From: Ichthyophis bannanicus
Taxonomy: Eukaryota; Chordata; Amphibia; Gymnophiona; Ichthyophiidae
Assembly: GCA_033557465.1 (NCBI GenBank)
Contig: CM066036.1
Coordinates: 723,243,828 to 723,307,827 of the forward strand
Length of the DNA stretch: 64,000 nt
Direction: 5' to 3'
Part shown: piece by piece, positions 45,541 through 55,199 of the stretch
How positions within the stretch are numbered: the stretch's first letter is position 1
Layout: every line of letters starts with the position of its first letter
Position numbers and translations under genes: made by a program
Notes under the pieces: generated by a model
Told to the model about the DNA's origin: nothing
Database searches by the model: none
What the model saw: the letters and a program-made list of their open reading frames with translations, nothing else

Positions 45541-47240
45541 AACAATAACTATTTACAAGTAGGAAGGCGAGATTCTACATACATCTCATCAATATGTACA
45601 GTATATGACTGCATTATTCACGTTGGAATTTATAGTTGTCCCTGGCACACATATGTTTTTTAAAAGTGCTTCCTTCAGCCACCTTTTGCAGAAGGAATGA
45701 ATCTTCCATCGTTTATTTCCCTCTCTAAATTGAAATTAAAGGTAACGCCATCTGTAATTAATTGTTGGCATTTACACATGTAGGTCTGCAGAATGACTGG
45801 CATATACTTGTAAGTGCCGGCACCTATACATGGAAGTGGCCGAGTTTCCCCCATTGATTTTTCTTACGTGTAGATCTGCAAAATGGTTTCTCCAACTTCA
45901 TATATCACCGAAAAGTAAAGAGAAGGGATATAAAGAAAGTAATTATCAATAAAAGCTATGGGCAGCATATGAATGATATAGAACCGATGATTGAAAAGGG
46001 GAGCAACTTGTGAAACACAGCTAGTAGAAAAGAGAAGCAGAATCCCCCTGGCTTTATTCTGATGGTTCATTTATTCTTGTATACAAATTTTCAATAGAAT
46101 TCTTTTCGGGCGCTATCCCTAATAAGAGGAGATTGTTGACATCCAATCACCAAGCATACATGCATTCCTGCACTATTTTAGAACAGAAACCTTTCTAAAA
46201 TACTGCTCTAGTTGCACATGTTGCAATCTCAACATCTCAATTATAATCTACACCTTCTATCTAAAATGTACTTTCCACAGGGCCCATTTTATTCTTATGA
46301 GCCCTGTGACTTTTATAAAGTGGGTAAGCAATAAATGACTATCCTGCGATAAAATAAGCCAGTGCGTAAAACCTGTGTTAATGTATCTTGGGACAGGGAC
46401 TGGGTGGATTATGGGTGGACAGTGGGCGTGGACGGTTAATTTGTTAGCATGCAGTAATTATCACACGTTGTCAATGTTTCAGTTAACACAGGTGCCTTTA
46501 ATGTCACCTCAAGAGAAGGCACTAAGTGCCCGTAGGCTAATGAATTAATACACAGTAAGGAATTTTTATATGTGGTAACTGTAGGGGGATATTCTGGCTA
46601 CACCCCTGAAGGCGCATGGCCTTTGCACTAACCACGCACTGGGTTTTGCTCCTAATGCATGATAAGTGCAAAAACGTACCACACTTTAGTAAAAAGGCCT
46701 CTAACTTAGTAAATGACGGACAAAGAAAACAGCAAGCATATTAGATCTGCTATAAGGCACTACCATATTACTAGTGACTAATATGTATTCACATAAATGG
46801 GACCTTGGTCTGACCCAGTATGGCATCTCTTAGAGAGAGAAAGACAGAGCAGAAAGAGGTTAGTAGAGATTGTCTGAGGAGGCGGGGAAGAGAAAGAGAC
46901 TGGTGAGGATGTGGCTTGGAGGAGGTAGAGAGAGAGAGTTGAGACTGGTGGGGACAGGTGGAGTGAGGGAGAGAGATTGGTGGAGGCAGAAAAGGGAAGA
47001 GAGATAGAGGGCTAGTGGGGACAGACAATGTTGTAGTGAGGGATATAGGAAAAGATGCACAGAAAAACTAGGGGTCCCTGAACCTTTTGGAGGTTAAAAA
47101 GGGGTCCATACAACCAAAAAGCTTAGGAATATCTATGCTAAAGCATAAACAATCATGCTCTAACCCCAACTTCCATGCAAGGCAAGTCTGTCGCAGCAGG
47201 GGTCATTACAGAGAAAGCTCTATTTCTGAACCACTGGAAT
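45541..47240. other. No gene seen
   Basis: No coding similarity. A purine-rich (GAGA)-type stretch lies at about 46830-47010. A gtaaaaaggcctctaa end near 46690 resembles transposon ends in this genome, without a clear partner. Confidence 0.5.
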
Positions 47241-47256
47241 AAAATATACCAGAGCC

Positions 47257-47481
47257 ATAGGAATGAAGGAATAGCCTAGTGGTTAGAGCAACAACCTAGT
47301 ATGCAAGAGATCAAGCTTCAATTCCCACTGGTACTCATTCTAACCTTCAGCAAGTTACTCTATCCACCATTGCCTTGGAAGAAAAGGCCTTGCAATCTGC
47401 TTCTGATCATGCATTGCCAAAAAAAACACCCCTGATGCTTCTGGGTTGCCAGGAGTCAGCATTGACTTGACAGAACTTAAA
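47257..47481 (+). mobile_element. tRNA-derived SINE (family B) with perfect target duplication
   Basis: A 225-bp element flanked by a perfect 16-bp duplication AAAATATACCAGAGCC (47241-47256 and 47482-47497). The head has an A-box-like TAGCCTAGTGG and a B-box-like GCTTCAATTCCC. The CORE-like centre reads cagcaagttactctatcc. The 3' part ends gggttgccaggagtcagcattgacttgacagaac. That 3' end does not match family A, L1 or CR1, so its LINE partner is not in the window. The other copy is the split one at 14763-17462. Confidence 0.85.
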
Positions 47482-47497
47482 AAAATATACCAGAGCC

Positions 47498-48151
47498 TGT
47501 TAACCAGCAGTGACTACTAAATAGTAGCTTTTACTCTCAGCAGTAATATCATTTTTAGATGTCTGTAAAAGTTAAGATACAAAAATAAAATGGCTTAGTC
47601 ATTGTGCCAAAAAGTAACCAGACAGACGTTATAAAAATATCAGCCATAAAGGTTACTCTCAATCAAGCTTATTTAGCATCTAGACTGCGAAACGGGAGAT
47701 CTATAAATACTGGATATATCGTACTTTTCACTTTTTCTAAGCTAGAAGCAGTCATGTTGAGCTAATAGTCAGATTCTTTTGTGCAGTAAAGAAAGGGAGA
47801 TAAGCCACTTGAGTATGTAGAACAGTGTTTTGTCTTGCTCAAGTAAGCGCTTATAAATTGCCCAGTGGTATACTACTTACAGGCATACACATAAGATCTC
47901 AGAACACATGACATCTACATGTATGTGACCTAAGTATAGGCATGGAGCATGCAACGGCAGTGGCACTTATACATATGTTCTATGAAATGCACACGTGTAC
48001 CAATTTCTACTGGTATATTCATGCAGTTACTCCTGCCAAAAGCATACATTTGGGAGAGATTTTCACTAAACTGAGCTATGCATTTAATGCCGGAATTACT
48101 GCATCCTGTGAGCTCAAACTCTTATTAACAGTTAATGAAGTGCCATAATAC
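47498..48151. other. No gene seen
   Basis: Unique-looking AT-rich sequence with no recognised signal. Confidence 0.5.
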
Positions 48152-48562
48152 TGAGGGGCCCTTTTACCAAAACTACGGTGTATTAGGTGCGACACCACTG
48201 CTTTAACTGTTGGGGGGGTTGAAAACATTCCCTTGGCAGTTAACGCGGAGTTCTCTCTCTGAATGCACGCAACATTAGCATGGGTGCATGTAACTCCACC
48301 TATTGAAGTGGCTTTAGGTGCTCCCGCGCTAATGCAGTTAGGGTGCACTGTGAACCAGCGCTAACTGCGCAGAGCACACCATGCCCACTCTCCATCCCTA
48401 CTCTGCCCACTTGCGACCCTAATGCAAGTTAAATAGTAAGTGCGAGAATCGTCCCGTGCTGTTGTGGCCCTGCACTAATTTGGCAACACATGTCCCAATG
48501 CACATTCAGCACACGCCAGAACATGCGTAGTCAGCTATTGCCCTTTGGTAAGAGACGCCCTT
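48152..48562. mobile_element. Candidate non-autonomous DNA transposon
   Basis: The left end aggggcccttttaccaaaac and right end (reverse complement) aagggcgtctcttaccaaag are loosely inverted. Similar ends occur singly near 28408, 27792 and 46690. No target duplication is clear. It abuts the Ngaro 3' end. Confidence 0.35.
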
Positions 48563-48887
48563 ATTGTGAGCTAATAACCGGGGATCTGTACCCGGCGCTC
48601 ACCCTCCACCCTATTCCCCCATACACCCTGTACGTATCCCAAAAACTTCACGCACACAAAGTTTGGAACAAACACCAGGTCACAGCTTTATTGCCCAGTA
48701 ACAATTAAATATTTATAACATAAGTAACAACTTAATCAACCGAATCCCCCCCCCCCCACCAGCGGAGCGATACCTCACCCGCCGTACTATTAGCAAAGTG
48801 ACCTCGCTTCCGCACCTGTCCTGGTCAACCACCGGTCCAGTTACCACCACCCCTGCCCAACTTCACCATATCACTAGCAAAAGTCAG

Positions 48888-49634
48888 CTAGGGGTTCTCC
48901 GGGTCGTGGGCACCCTGCCCCACCCCAAGTATTCTATGGCTCTGGACCCAGGAAACCTCCGGGATCCTGCCACCGGCACAGGCACATCGCTGTGCCTTTG
49001 CCACCCCCCCCCCCCACCCGAGCGCAAGCTGCGACCTGCCTGTGCTGTCCCTCACCACCTTCTCCAATGCTTCCTGCCAATCATTTAGGAGAAGGTCGAC
49101 CCCCACCAGGGCCAGATGCACCCCATCAGTCCTGTACAGACCTGCACAAGCCACATCAACCCAATCATGCTGCACTTGATGTCCCCCATGCTCTGCAACC
49201 CACCTCCCAATCTGCCTATTGATCTTCGTCAGTCCCCGAGACCAGCGCCGCTGCCCCCAGCATGCTGGCCTCGGGATGACATCCGACCAAATCAGCACCA
49301 CACCTTCGAACATCATCAATATGCAAGCCAAATCTTTCTTTGCAGCATTAATCAGTTGCTTGCAGGTCCAAGACGCTAGATCATTGCCTCCCAAGTGCAA
49401 CAGCAGGAACCCCGGTGGTGTCCTCAGGCGCTCGTGGTGACGAAGCAAGGGCATCAGCTGTGACCATCTCAGTCCCCTCTCGCCCAGCCATGAAATTGCC
49501 ACTATGTCCGGATCCAATCCCAGGTTCCACTCGATAGGCCTCACCTCTGCGCGTCGACCGGCCCAGAACACAAACGAATGCCCCAACATCCAACATCCCT
49601 GTACATTTCTGCCCCCATCTGTAAAAGAAAACAT
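48888..49634 (-). CDS. Ngaro SGNH hydrolase
   Basis: An open frame of 248 codons. SGNH/GDSL hydrolase blocks are in order: MLGHSFVFWAG (nucleophile Ser20 in GHS), LLLHLGGNDLAS (Gly82-Asn84-Asp85, oxyanion Asn) and RTDGVHLALVG (Asp170 and His173, the DxxH catalytic pair). All catalytic residues are present. Many vertebrate Ngaro elements carry such a hydrolase as their last frame; its substrate is not established. The first codons follow a pyrimidine-rich stretch ending in AG on the minus strand, so translation may depend on splicing rather than on the ATG at 49634. The tail after residue 200 looks non-conserved. Confidence 0.85.
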   Translation of the reverse strand: MFSFTDGGRNVQGCWMLGHSFVFWAGRRAEVRPIEWNLGLDPDIVAISWLGERGLRWSQLMPLLRHHERLRTPPGFLLLHLGGNDLASWTCKQLINAAKKDLACILMMFEGVVLIWSDVIPRPACWGQRRWSRGLTKINRQIGRWVAEHGGHQVQHDWVDVACAGLYRTDGVHLALVGVDLLLNDWQEALEKVVRDSTGRSQLALGWGGGVAKAQRCACAGGRIPEVSWVQSHRILGVGQGAHDPENP

Positions 49635-49640
49635 TGGTTA
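49612..49640 (-). promoter_or_regulatory. Splice-acceptor-like site before the hydrolase frame
   Basis: On the minus strand the sequence reads tgttttcttttacag followed by atgggggcagaaatg, a strong pyrimidine tract with AG directly upstream of the conserved hydrolase start. Transcripts could splice into this frame from an upstream donor. No donor was identified. Confidence 0.5.
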
Positions 49641-49682
49641 AAATTTTGCATCCCCTAGCCCCCAATCATAACCGGACATAGC

Positions 49683-50600
49683 TCTGAAAAGCCCTGGACC
49701 ATCACCGACCAATTGCTTGTATCTGCAGACCCGACAGCCCAGCACCTGCCACGCTAGTCGCTGCCCTGATGTGAAAAGAATGTGCAGCAAATTGGCTAGA
49801 GTCCTCACCTATCCGCTGCAGCCCCAAACGCAGCACCGCTGTGACCTGGTATCTCGTGACCAACCGTGCATCCCCATGAACAAACAGCCCGCCCTCGGCA
49901 TGAGGGCAACCATGCAGGTATGACCGGATCGCCGCTACTGGGCACGTGGCCCCCCCCTACTGCCCGTAGAACTACCCACATGCCCCTGCCTTGCTGGTCC
50001 GTTTTAGATTTCTTCAACAGGACTTTTAGCTGATCCCCTTCTACCCGCACATGCTGTCTCTGCAGACTGTTCCCCCCTCCCCTCCTTTTGGAATCTGCCA
50101 CTAATTTCACCACTCGGAATGCCCCAAAGAAAGCCAAGCAGAATATTGCCTTAAACAGCGTGGCTTCGTACCCTGAAGCCGCAACCGCAGGTAAAACCTC
50201 GCACAGAACTCTCAGCAAGTCATGCGTTACGGGTCGCCGCATATCCGGCATAGTTGGCCATGCCCGCCCCCACCCCTGCATCAACTTCCTAACTAAAAAA
50301 CTCTCCCCCGATGGGGACCAACCCACCGCTTTTGCGAAAAACGCAAAGCCTGCCAAGTGACCCCGCACCGACGCCCGTGACACGCCTTGCATCTTTGCGC
50401 TGAGGATGTACCTCCCCAATAATTGATCCGGCACCACCCCCTTTGCCATCCTTGCTCTTGCAAGAACTCCACCACCCTACCGCAGCCTCGGCGATATGCT
50501 TCCCAGGTTTTATCCGTCACTGAGCTCCGCAGCATCTCTCTCATCTCATCAGGCCACAGCTCCATAAGCTCCAAAGGACCACCAACCCCTCTGCGTCCGC
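49683..50600 (-). pseudogene. Ngaro tyrosine recombinase, decayed
   Basis: It would join circular element DNA to the genome using a catalytic Tyr. The N-terminal part lies in one frame (LWPDEMREMLRSSVTDKTWEAYRRGCGRVVEFLQE), then shifts near 50450 into VVPDQLLGRYILSAKMQGVSRASVRGHLAG and FCLAFFGAFRVVKLV (box I Arg). A second frameshift lies at the C run near 49950. Beyond it the frame reads VTRYQVTAVLRLGL, then AAHSFHIRAATSVAGA, the HxxR box, in which the Arg is now His. Then IGR, a TGA, and RAFQSYVRL, which holds the presumed catalytic Tyr. Three independent lesions, so it is inactive. Confidence 0.8.
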
Positions 50601-52140
50601 CTCTGGTGCCAGCTGCCGGAACCAATCCCACTGCAAACGTGAAAGAGCATCAGCGATGCCATTAGAGTGCCCTGGAATGTGCCGCGCTTTCAATGCCACA
50701 TTCAGGCACAAACAGGATAATACTACCCTCCGCATCAATGCTGCCACTTGGACACAACGAGGCGTATAATGATTCACTACACTCACTACTGCTGCATTGT
50801 CACACCACCAGACCACTTTCTTGTTACGCAACTTACCTGGCCACAACTCCAGTGTCACCAAAATAGGGAACAGCTCTAAGAACGTGATATTCTTTAAAAG
50901 TCCAACCTCGCCCCACAAAGTTGGCCATCTGTCTGCACACCATGCCCCCCCAAAATAAATTCCTAATCCTATGCCCCCAGCCGCGTCCATGTAAAGCTGC
51001 AGCTCCTCACTCAAACACTCCTCTTCCATGAGCAATGTCGACCCATTGAAATCAGTCAAGAACACATCCCACACAACCAAGTCTTCACGGATGCTCTTGG
51101 ATATTCTAATGCAGTGGTGAGGTTTAGCAACACCCGCCGTCACCACTGCCAACCAGCGAATGAATACTCGCCCCATCAGTATCACTCTACAAGCAAAGTT
51201 CAATGACCCTATCAATGCTTGCATTTCTTTCAAAGTGAACTTCGCCAACGCCAACGCATTGGCTACCAAGACCCTCAACTTCACCACCTTTCCCGTAGGC
51301 CAGCGAGCCACCATTTCCACAGAATCCAACTCAATGCCCAGAAACGTAATCCGAGTCATCGGTCCTTCCATCTTCCCCTCGGCCAGCGGCACACCCAATT
51401 TTCCGGCCAGCCTCGCAAAACCCTCTAACAATGCCCTACACCGGGAAGTCTGTGCTGCCCCCACAAACAAAAAATCATCCAGATAATGCACCACATCCGA
51501 ACAACCGACACGCCGCACCACCACCCAATGCAGAAAGGTACTAAACTTTTCGAAGCAAGCACACGACACTGCACAGCCCATGGGCATGCACTTGTTGAAA
51601 TAATACTCCCCTGCAAATTTGAAACCCAGCAAATGAAAGGAGGTTGGATGCACCAGCATCAAGTGGAAGGCGGACTCAATGTCCACATTTGCCAGCAATC
51701 CCCCCTGCCCAGCCTTCCTCACTAACCAAACCGCCTTGTCAAATGAAAAAAACGTACCGTGCAGCACTCCCGTGGAATGTGTTCATTCACTGAGGTCTCC
51801 TCGGGAAAAGACAAATTATGAATTAACTGAAACTTACCCGGCTCTTTCTTTGGTATAATCCCCAAGGGAGACACCACAAACTTCCTAAACGGGGGCGCCG
51901 AAAACAGGCCAGCTATCCTGCCCAACTTCAACTCCCCTTCTAATTTCTCATGCACCACCGACTCAAAACGGCGTACCAAAGGGGCATTCTTAGAAGCCGC
52001 AGCAAGTACCCTGATCTGAACTGGAATCAAAAACCCCTTGCGGAACCCCTCAATCAATACCTCCCTATCCCTTATCCTTGGGTAATGGCGCAGCCACTCA
52101 CTTAATACCCCTACCCGTATGGGCGAGGGGGCCACGCCGA
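50541..52140 (-). pseudogene. Ngaro reverse transcriptase-RNase H, one frameshift
   Basis: From the 5' side: IRVGVLSEWLRHYPRIRDREVLIEGFRKGFLIPVQ, then VSPLGIIPKKEPGKFQLIHNLSFPEE. A single frameshift at about 51760-51780 leads into the long frame 51767-50541: LANVDIESAFHLMLVHP (motif A Asp), CMPMGCAVSCACFEKF (motif B) and VVHYLDDFLFVG (motif C YLDD). RNase H follows: LYMDAAGGIGLGIYF (Asp), FLELFPILVTLELWP (Glu), VVWWCDNAAVVSVVNH (Asp) and ARHIPGHSNGIADALSRLQW (His/Asp block). All catalytic residues are intact. After the RNase H the frame is lost into the recombinase region near 50590. It copies element RNA with a mechanism that differs from LINE target priming. Confidence 0.88.
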
Positions 52141-52151
52141 GCACCGCACCC

Positions 52152-53889
52152 TTACTTGGCATTCGGCATTGCACCCCCCACAGGACCTTTTTTAATACAT
52201 TTTGTCGCTGAGTGCCCTCCCCCACACACCGAACAGATATGCCGGAACTTGCAATCCTGGAACGGGCAGGAGGACTTGTTGAACCTCCAACATATGTCCC
52301 CCCTCCCCCAACCCCAACCCCCTGCTTGCTTGGCGCCATGACTCCCCCTGCATGAAAGGAACGATTCCCTACAGCACTTGCCCCCAACCCTAGTTTTACC
52401 CCACTCCCAGCCCCCCCGGCCGCATTTGACCTTACCGACATTTGTGTGAGCCACAAGTTGATATCCTGAGTACCCCATGACAACAACTTGTTCTCCTCCA
52501 TCTTATCACGGAACTTCTCGTCATAATTAAGCCATGACCACCTGTCATGCGTCTGCGACGCTTTGAGAATCGAGTCCGCATATGACAAAAGCATCCCGTA
52601 CTGTTCCAGGTAGCGCTGTCCCCATACACTCGCCAAACGCAAAAACGCCCTTAACCAGTTCACCACTGTCCTCGCCACCTTCCGGACCCTCCCAGCCTTT
52701 TCATCCTCTTTCCACTTCTTCTTACTTTCACCCGAACGATTGCGACTCTTCAACAACCGGAAAATGTCAATATACTTTCTCTTCCTTATTCTCCTCCTCA
52801 ACTTCTTTGGCACCCCTTCCCACAACTCCGACAAAGCTGTCACAGCCACGGACCCCCCGCCAGATGCGCCCCTCTCTGCCCTTTTTCCCTCACCCGCCGA
52901 CGATCCCGTGGACGAACTAGAAGACGTCGAAGAGGACGATCCCGAACTGCGCCTCCGCCGGCACACTTTCCTCCTCTTCCTGGTAGCCTTTTCAGACTGC
53001 TCTACATGCCTCCTTCCCCTAACACCCCCCCCCCCGCTTGCTCCGCTTGCAACTCACCCGTCTCAGCTGCATCCATCGACTCCTGTGCCGCCCGGTGCAG
53101 CCCCTCCTGAGGCATGTCTCCCACTCCCCGTGACACCGTCCCTGTCACAGGACCACCCTGGGCCTCCATCGCTTGCGCTTCACTATTCGCGGTCCAGTAT
53201 TGCTGCCTCACGCCGTGCACCACTCCCGGAGACCCCATCACTGGAATCTGTGGAGACAAAAAAGGCAAAACCGCAGGGGGAACAACCGTGGACCAAGCCG
53301 GCTGCCATGCCCCAGCCCAATCAGCCCTCGAGGGGCCCTGGCCACCCCCCCATCCAGTGCTCCCATACCTGTTGCCCCATAGCCCCCACACTGAGCCCCA
53401 TAGCCCCCATACTCACCATCCCTCCCCCCAAGAACCTACCGCCCCCCCCTGCCGGTACCCCAAACTCCATCCCCCCAGCCGCACTCCACATCCCCCTGCT
53501 ACCTTGCCCCGTCCCCTCTCTCAGAGCCTGCGCCCTGTTCTTACCTCCCACCCAAGCCTGCCCGACTCCATCTTCCCCAACAACACTCTCCTGCTCATCA
53601 CTGCCATCAACCCTCATAACTCCCCTAGCACCAGCATTTCCTCATGCCTGAAGCCTCTGCCCCACCCCAGCACCTTGCCCTGCTGGCGGTGGCCCCCCAC
53701 GCCCTCTCACTGCAGGCCCCACTGAGCTTGCCTCCCTTTCATCAGACACGCACCCTGCACGCCCTTCTGGGCCCCCCCGGGTGACCCCTTCCCCCCCCCC
53801 CATTTCCCTTCTGACCCCTAGCACTCAACCCTGCATCAGCCGGACCCCTTTCTCGTCCCCCTCTCTTGCTCCTCTTCCCACCAGGCATC
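52152..53889 (-). pseudogene. Ngaro gag-like frame, broken
   Basis: The probable start at 53889 gives MPGGKRSKRGGRERG, a basic N-terminus usual for Ngaro gag, lost to frame changes at a G run near 53795 and below. The better-preserved part (52966 to about 52440) reads ALSELWEGVPKKLRRRIRKRKYIDIFRLL ... KVARTVVNWLRAFLRLASVWGQRY ... SYADSILKASQTHDRWSWLNYDEKFRDKM ... WGTQDINLWLTQM. The CCHC-like knuckle (ICWRFNKSSCPFQDCKFRHIC, then SVCGGGHSATKC) is in a different frame at 52199-52292. The frame then returns for the RT. Natural frameshifting and decay cannot be told apart from one copy. Confidence 0.75.
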
Positions 53890-54239
53890 CTACCACCTAA
53901 AGCACTGACCCTAACCCCTACTTCCCTTTCAGCTGTTGTTTTTTTTTAAATTCCCTTTCCCTTAGTATGATAGCCCCTTCCGCAGTTATTTAGTATTGTA
54001 TTTTTCTTTTTCTTTTTCTTTTTTTAATTCCCCTGTCAGCCCCTCCACCTCTCACCTAACCACCCGCTTCACAAGCCACCCTAAACAACCCACTCCTGCT
54101 ACGACTTTTGCCCCTTTGCCTGAAACCGACCACGAAGATCCACTCCACCGACCCCAAGCCACTCATCCTCCACTCCCCATAACAATTCCGTATCGCCTCC
54201 AGCAGCAGCAGCACCCTCCGCTCACACTGGCCGCTGCCC

Positions 54240-54480
54240 TCTCTCACTCCATGTGCTCGGCGAGCGTTTGCGCTGTCGCAGCACATGGCTCGTTCCCACT
54301 CTTGATTGGCTCCAGCCATGCGTGACCCCGAGGCGGAGCCAATCAATTTGAAGACGCCGCTCACGTCTCAGCACCTCCCGCTCCCCCCCTTCCCCACTTC
54401 CTCTTTCATCTTCCATGCGGGCAGGGTCCCGCGCCGGGACGCGCCCCCGGTTACCAGCGGCCACTGGGACCCTGCCCTCG
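54240..54480 (-). promoter_or_regulatory. Candidate Ngaro 5' promoter region with inverted CCAAT boxes
   Basis: A perfect 12-bp inverted repeat TTGATTGGCTCC (54302-54313) and GGAGCCAATCAA (54335-54346) contains CCAAT boxes on both strands. A second inverted repeat gcagggtccc (54421-54430) and gggaccctgc (54466-54475) encloses gtcccgcgccgggac, itself a palindrome. The region is GC- and CpG-rich and lies just upstream of the gag frame. A promoter role is inferred. Confidence 0.5.
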
Positions 54481-54954
54481 GCCTTCTCATTCCCATGCTA
54501 ACTGCATAATGCGGAATATGATGGAGACTGGGTAGAGATAGTGACTTAACTTACAGGGTAGTTTTATAAAGGATTTTTTGTACATAACATCCTTTTTACA
54601 CCCATAAAAAGGATTTTTATAAAACTCAGGCCTTGATTTAGGTATAGGCCACATATGGAACCGAGTAGTGTGCCAAATTTTCAAGGCACCAAATACTCAA
54701 GTCATAAACGAGTTTGCTTCCGCTGACATTAGAATCATGTGCGTTGACTATTTCAAAGCAGCACCATTGTGGCACTAAGCTCTCTGGCTCTCTAATCTTT
54801 GGAGTCCAATGTCCCTCATCTTCACCTTCCTCCCACCCTCCCCCAACAGTTCTCTAGGATCTGCTCTCTGCTCCTGCCTATGGGTGTGAAAATCTTGAAT
54901 CTGGCCCCGATAGAATTATCCTGTAGGTTATGTGTATAAATGGTATGAGTAGTG

Positions 54955-54974
54955 CCAAGATGGCGCTTATTTTT
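54955..54974. repeat. L1 copy 1 target-site duplication (3' side)
   Basis: A 20-bp direct repeat with 59989-60008, beginning ccaagatggcgcttat and ending in T residues that merge with the reversed poly(A). It marks where the L1 inserted. Confidence 0.9.
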
Positions 54975-55199
54975 TTTTTTTTTTTTAATTCTTTATTTTC
55001 GTTTTATAACAACAAAGGAAAGGAAGACATACAGCTAAAAGACAAATACATAACGTGTAATACATACACCAAAGTAAACCCCTACCACCCCCCTCCCCCC
55101 TGCTTCTTCTCTAGACAACTAAGCATTCCCGAAGTGGGCGTGTACTTACATTATTGTATTACAAAACCTAACGGTGATCTAAAACATAATGAGTGCACA

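Larger units (their letters stand above)
48563..54480 (-). mobile_element. Ngaro (DIRS-like) retrotransposon with SGNH hydrolase
   Basis: The minus-strand order is GC-rich 5' region (about 54480-53890), gag-like frame with CCHC-type knuckle, RT and RNase H, tyrosine recombinase, SGNH hydrolase, then a G-run and an aataaagctgtgacctgg stretch in the 3' region (about 48680-48750). This gene order and the presence of a tyrosine recombinase instead of an integrase define Ngaro. About 5.9 kb. The split direct repeats expected at Ngaro ends were not resolved by eye, so the outer limits are approximate. Several frameshifts and lesions make this copy inactive. Confidence 0.85.

Noticed and set aside
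46789..47060. Ser/Pro/Leu-rich minus-strand frames
   Set aside because: A product of the purine-rich GAGA-type tract.
52740..53725. Long proline-rich open frames on the plus strand
   Set aside because: They are antisense shadows of the GC-rich Ngaro gag region; composition is low-complexity and no domain is recognisable.
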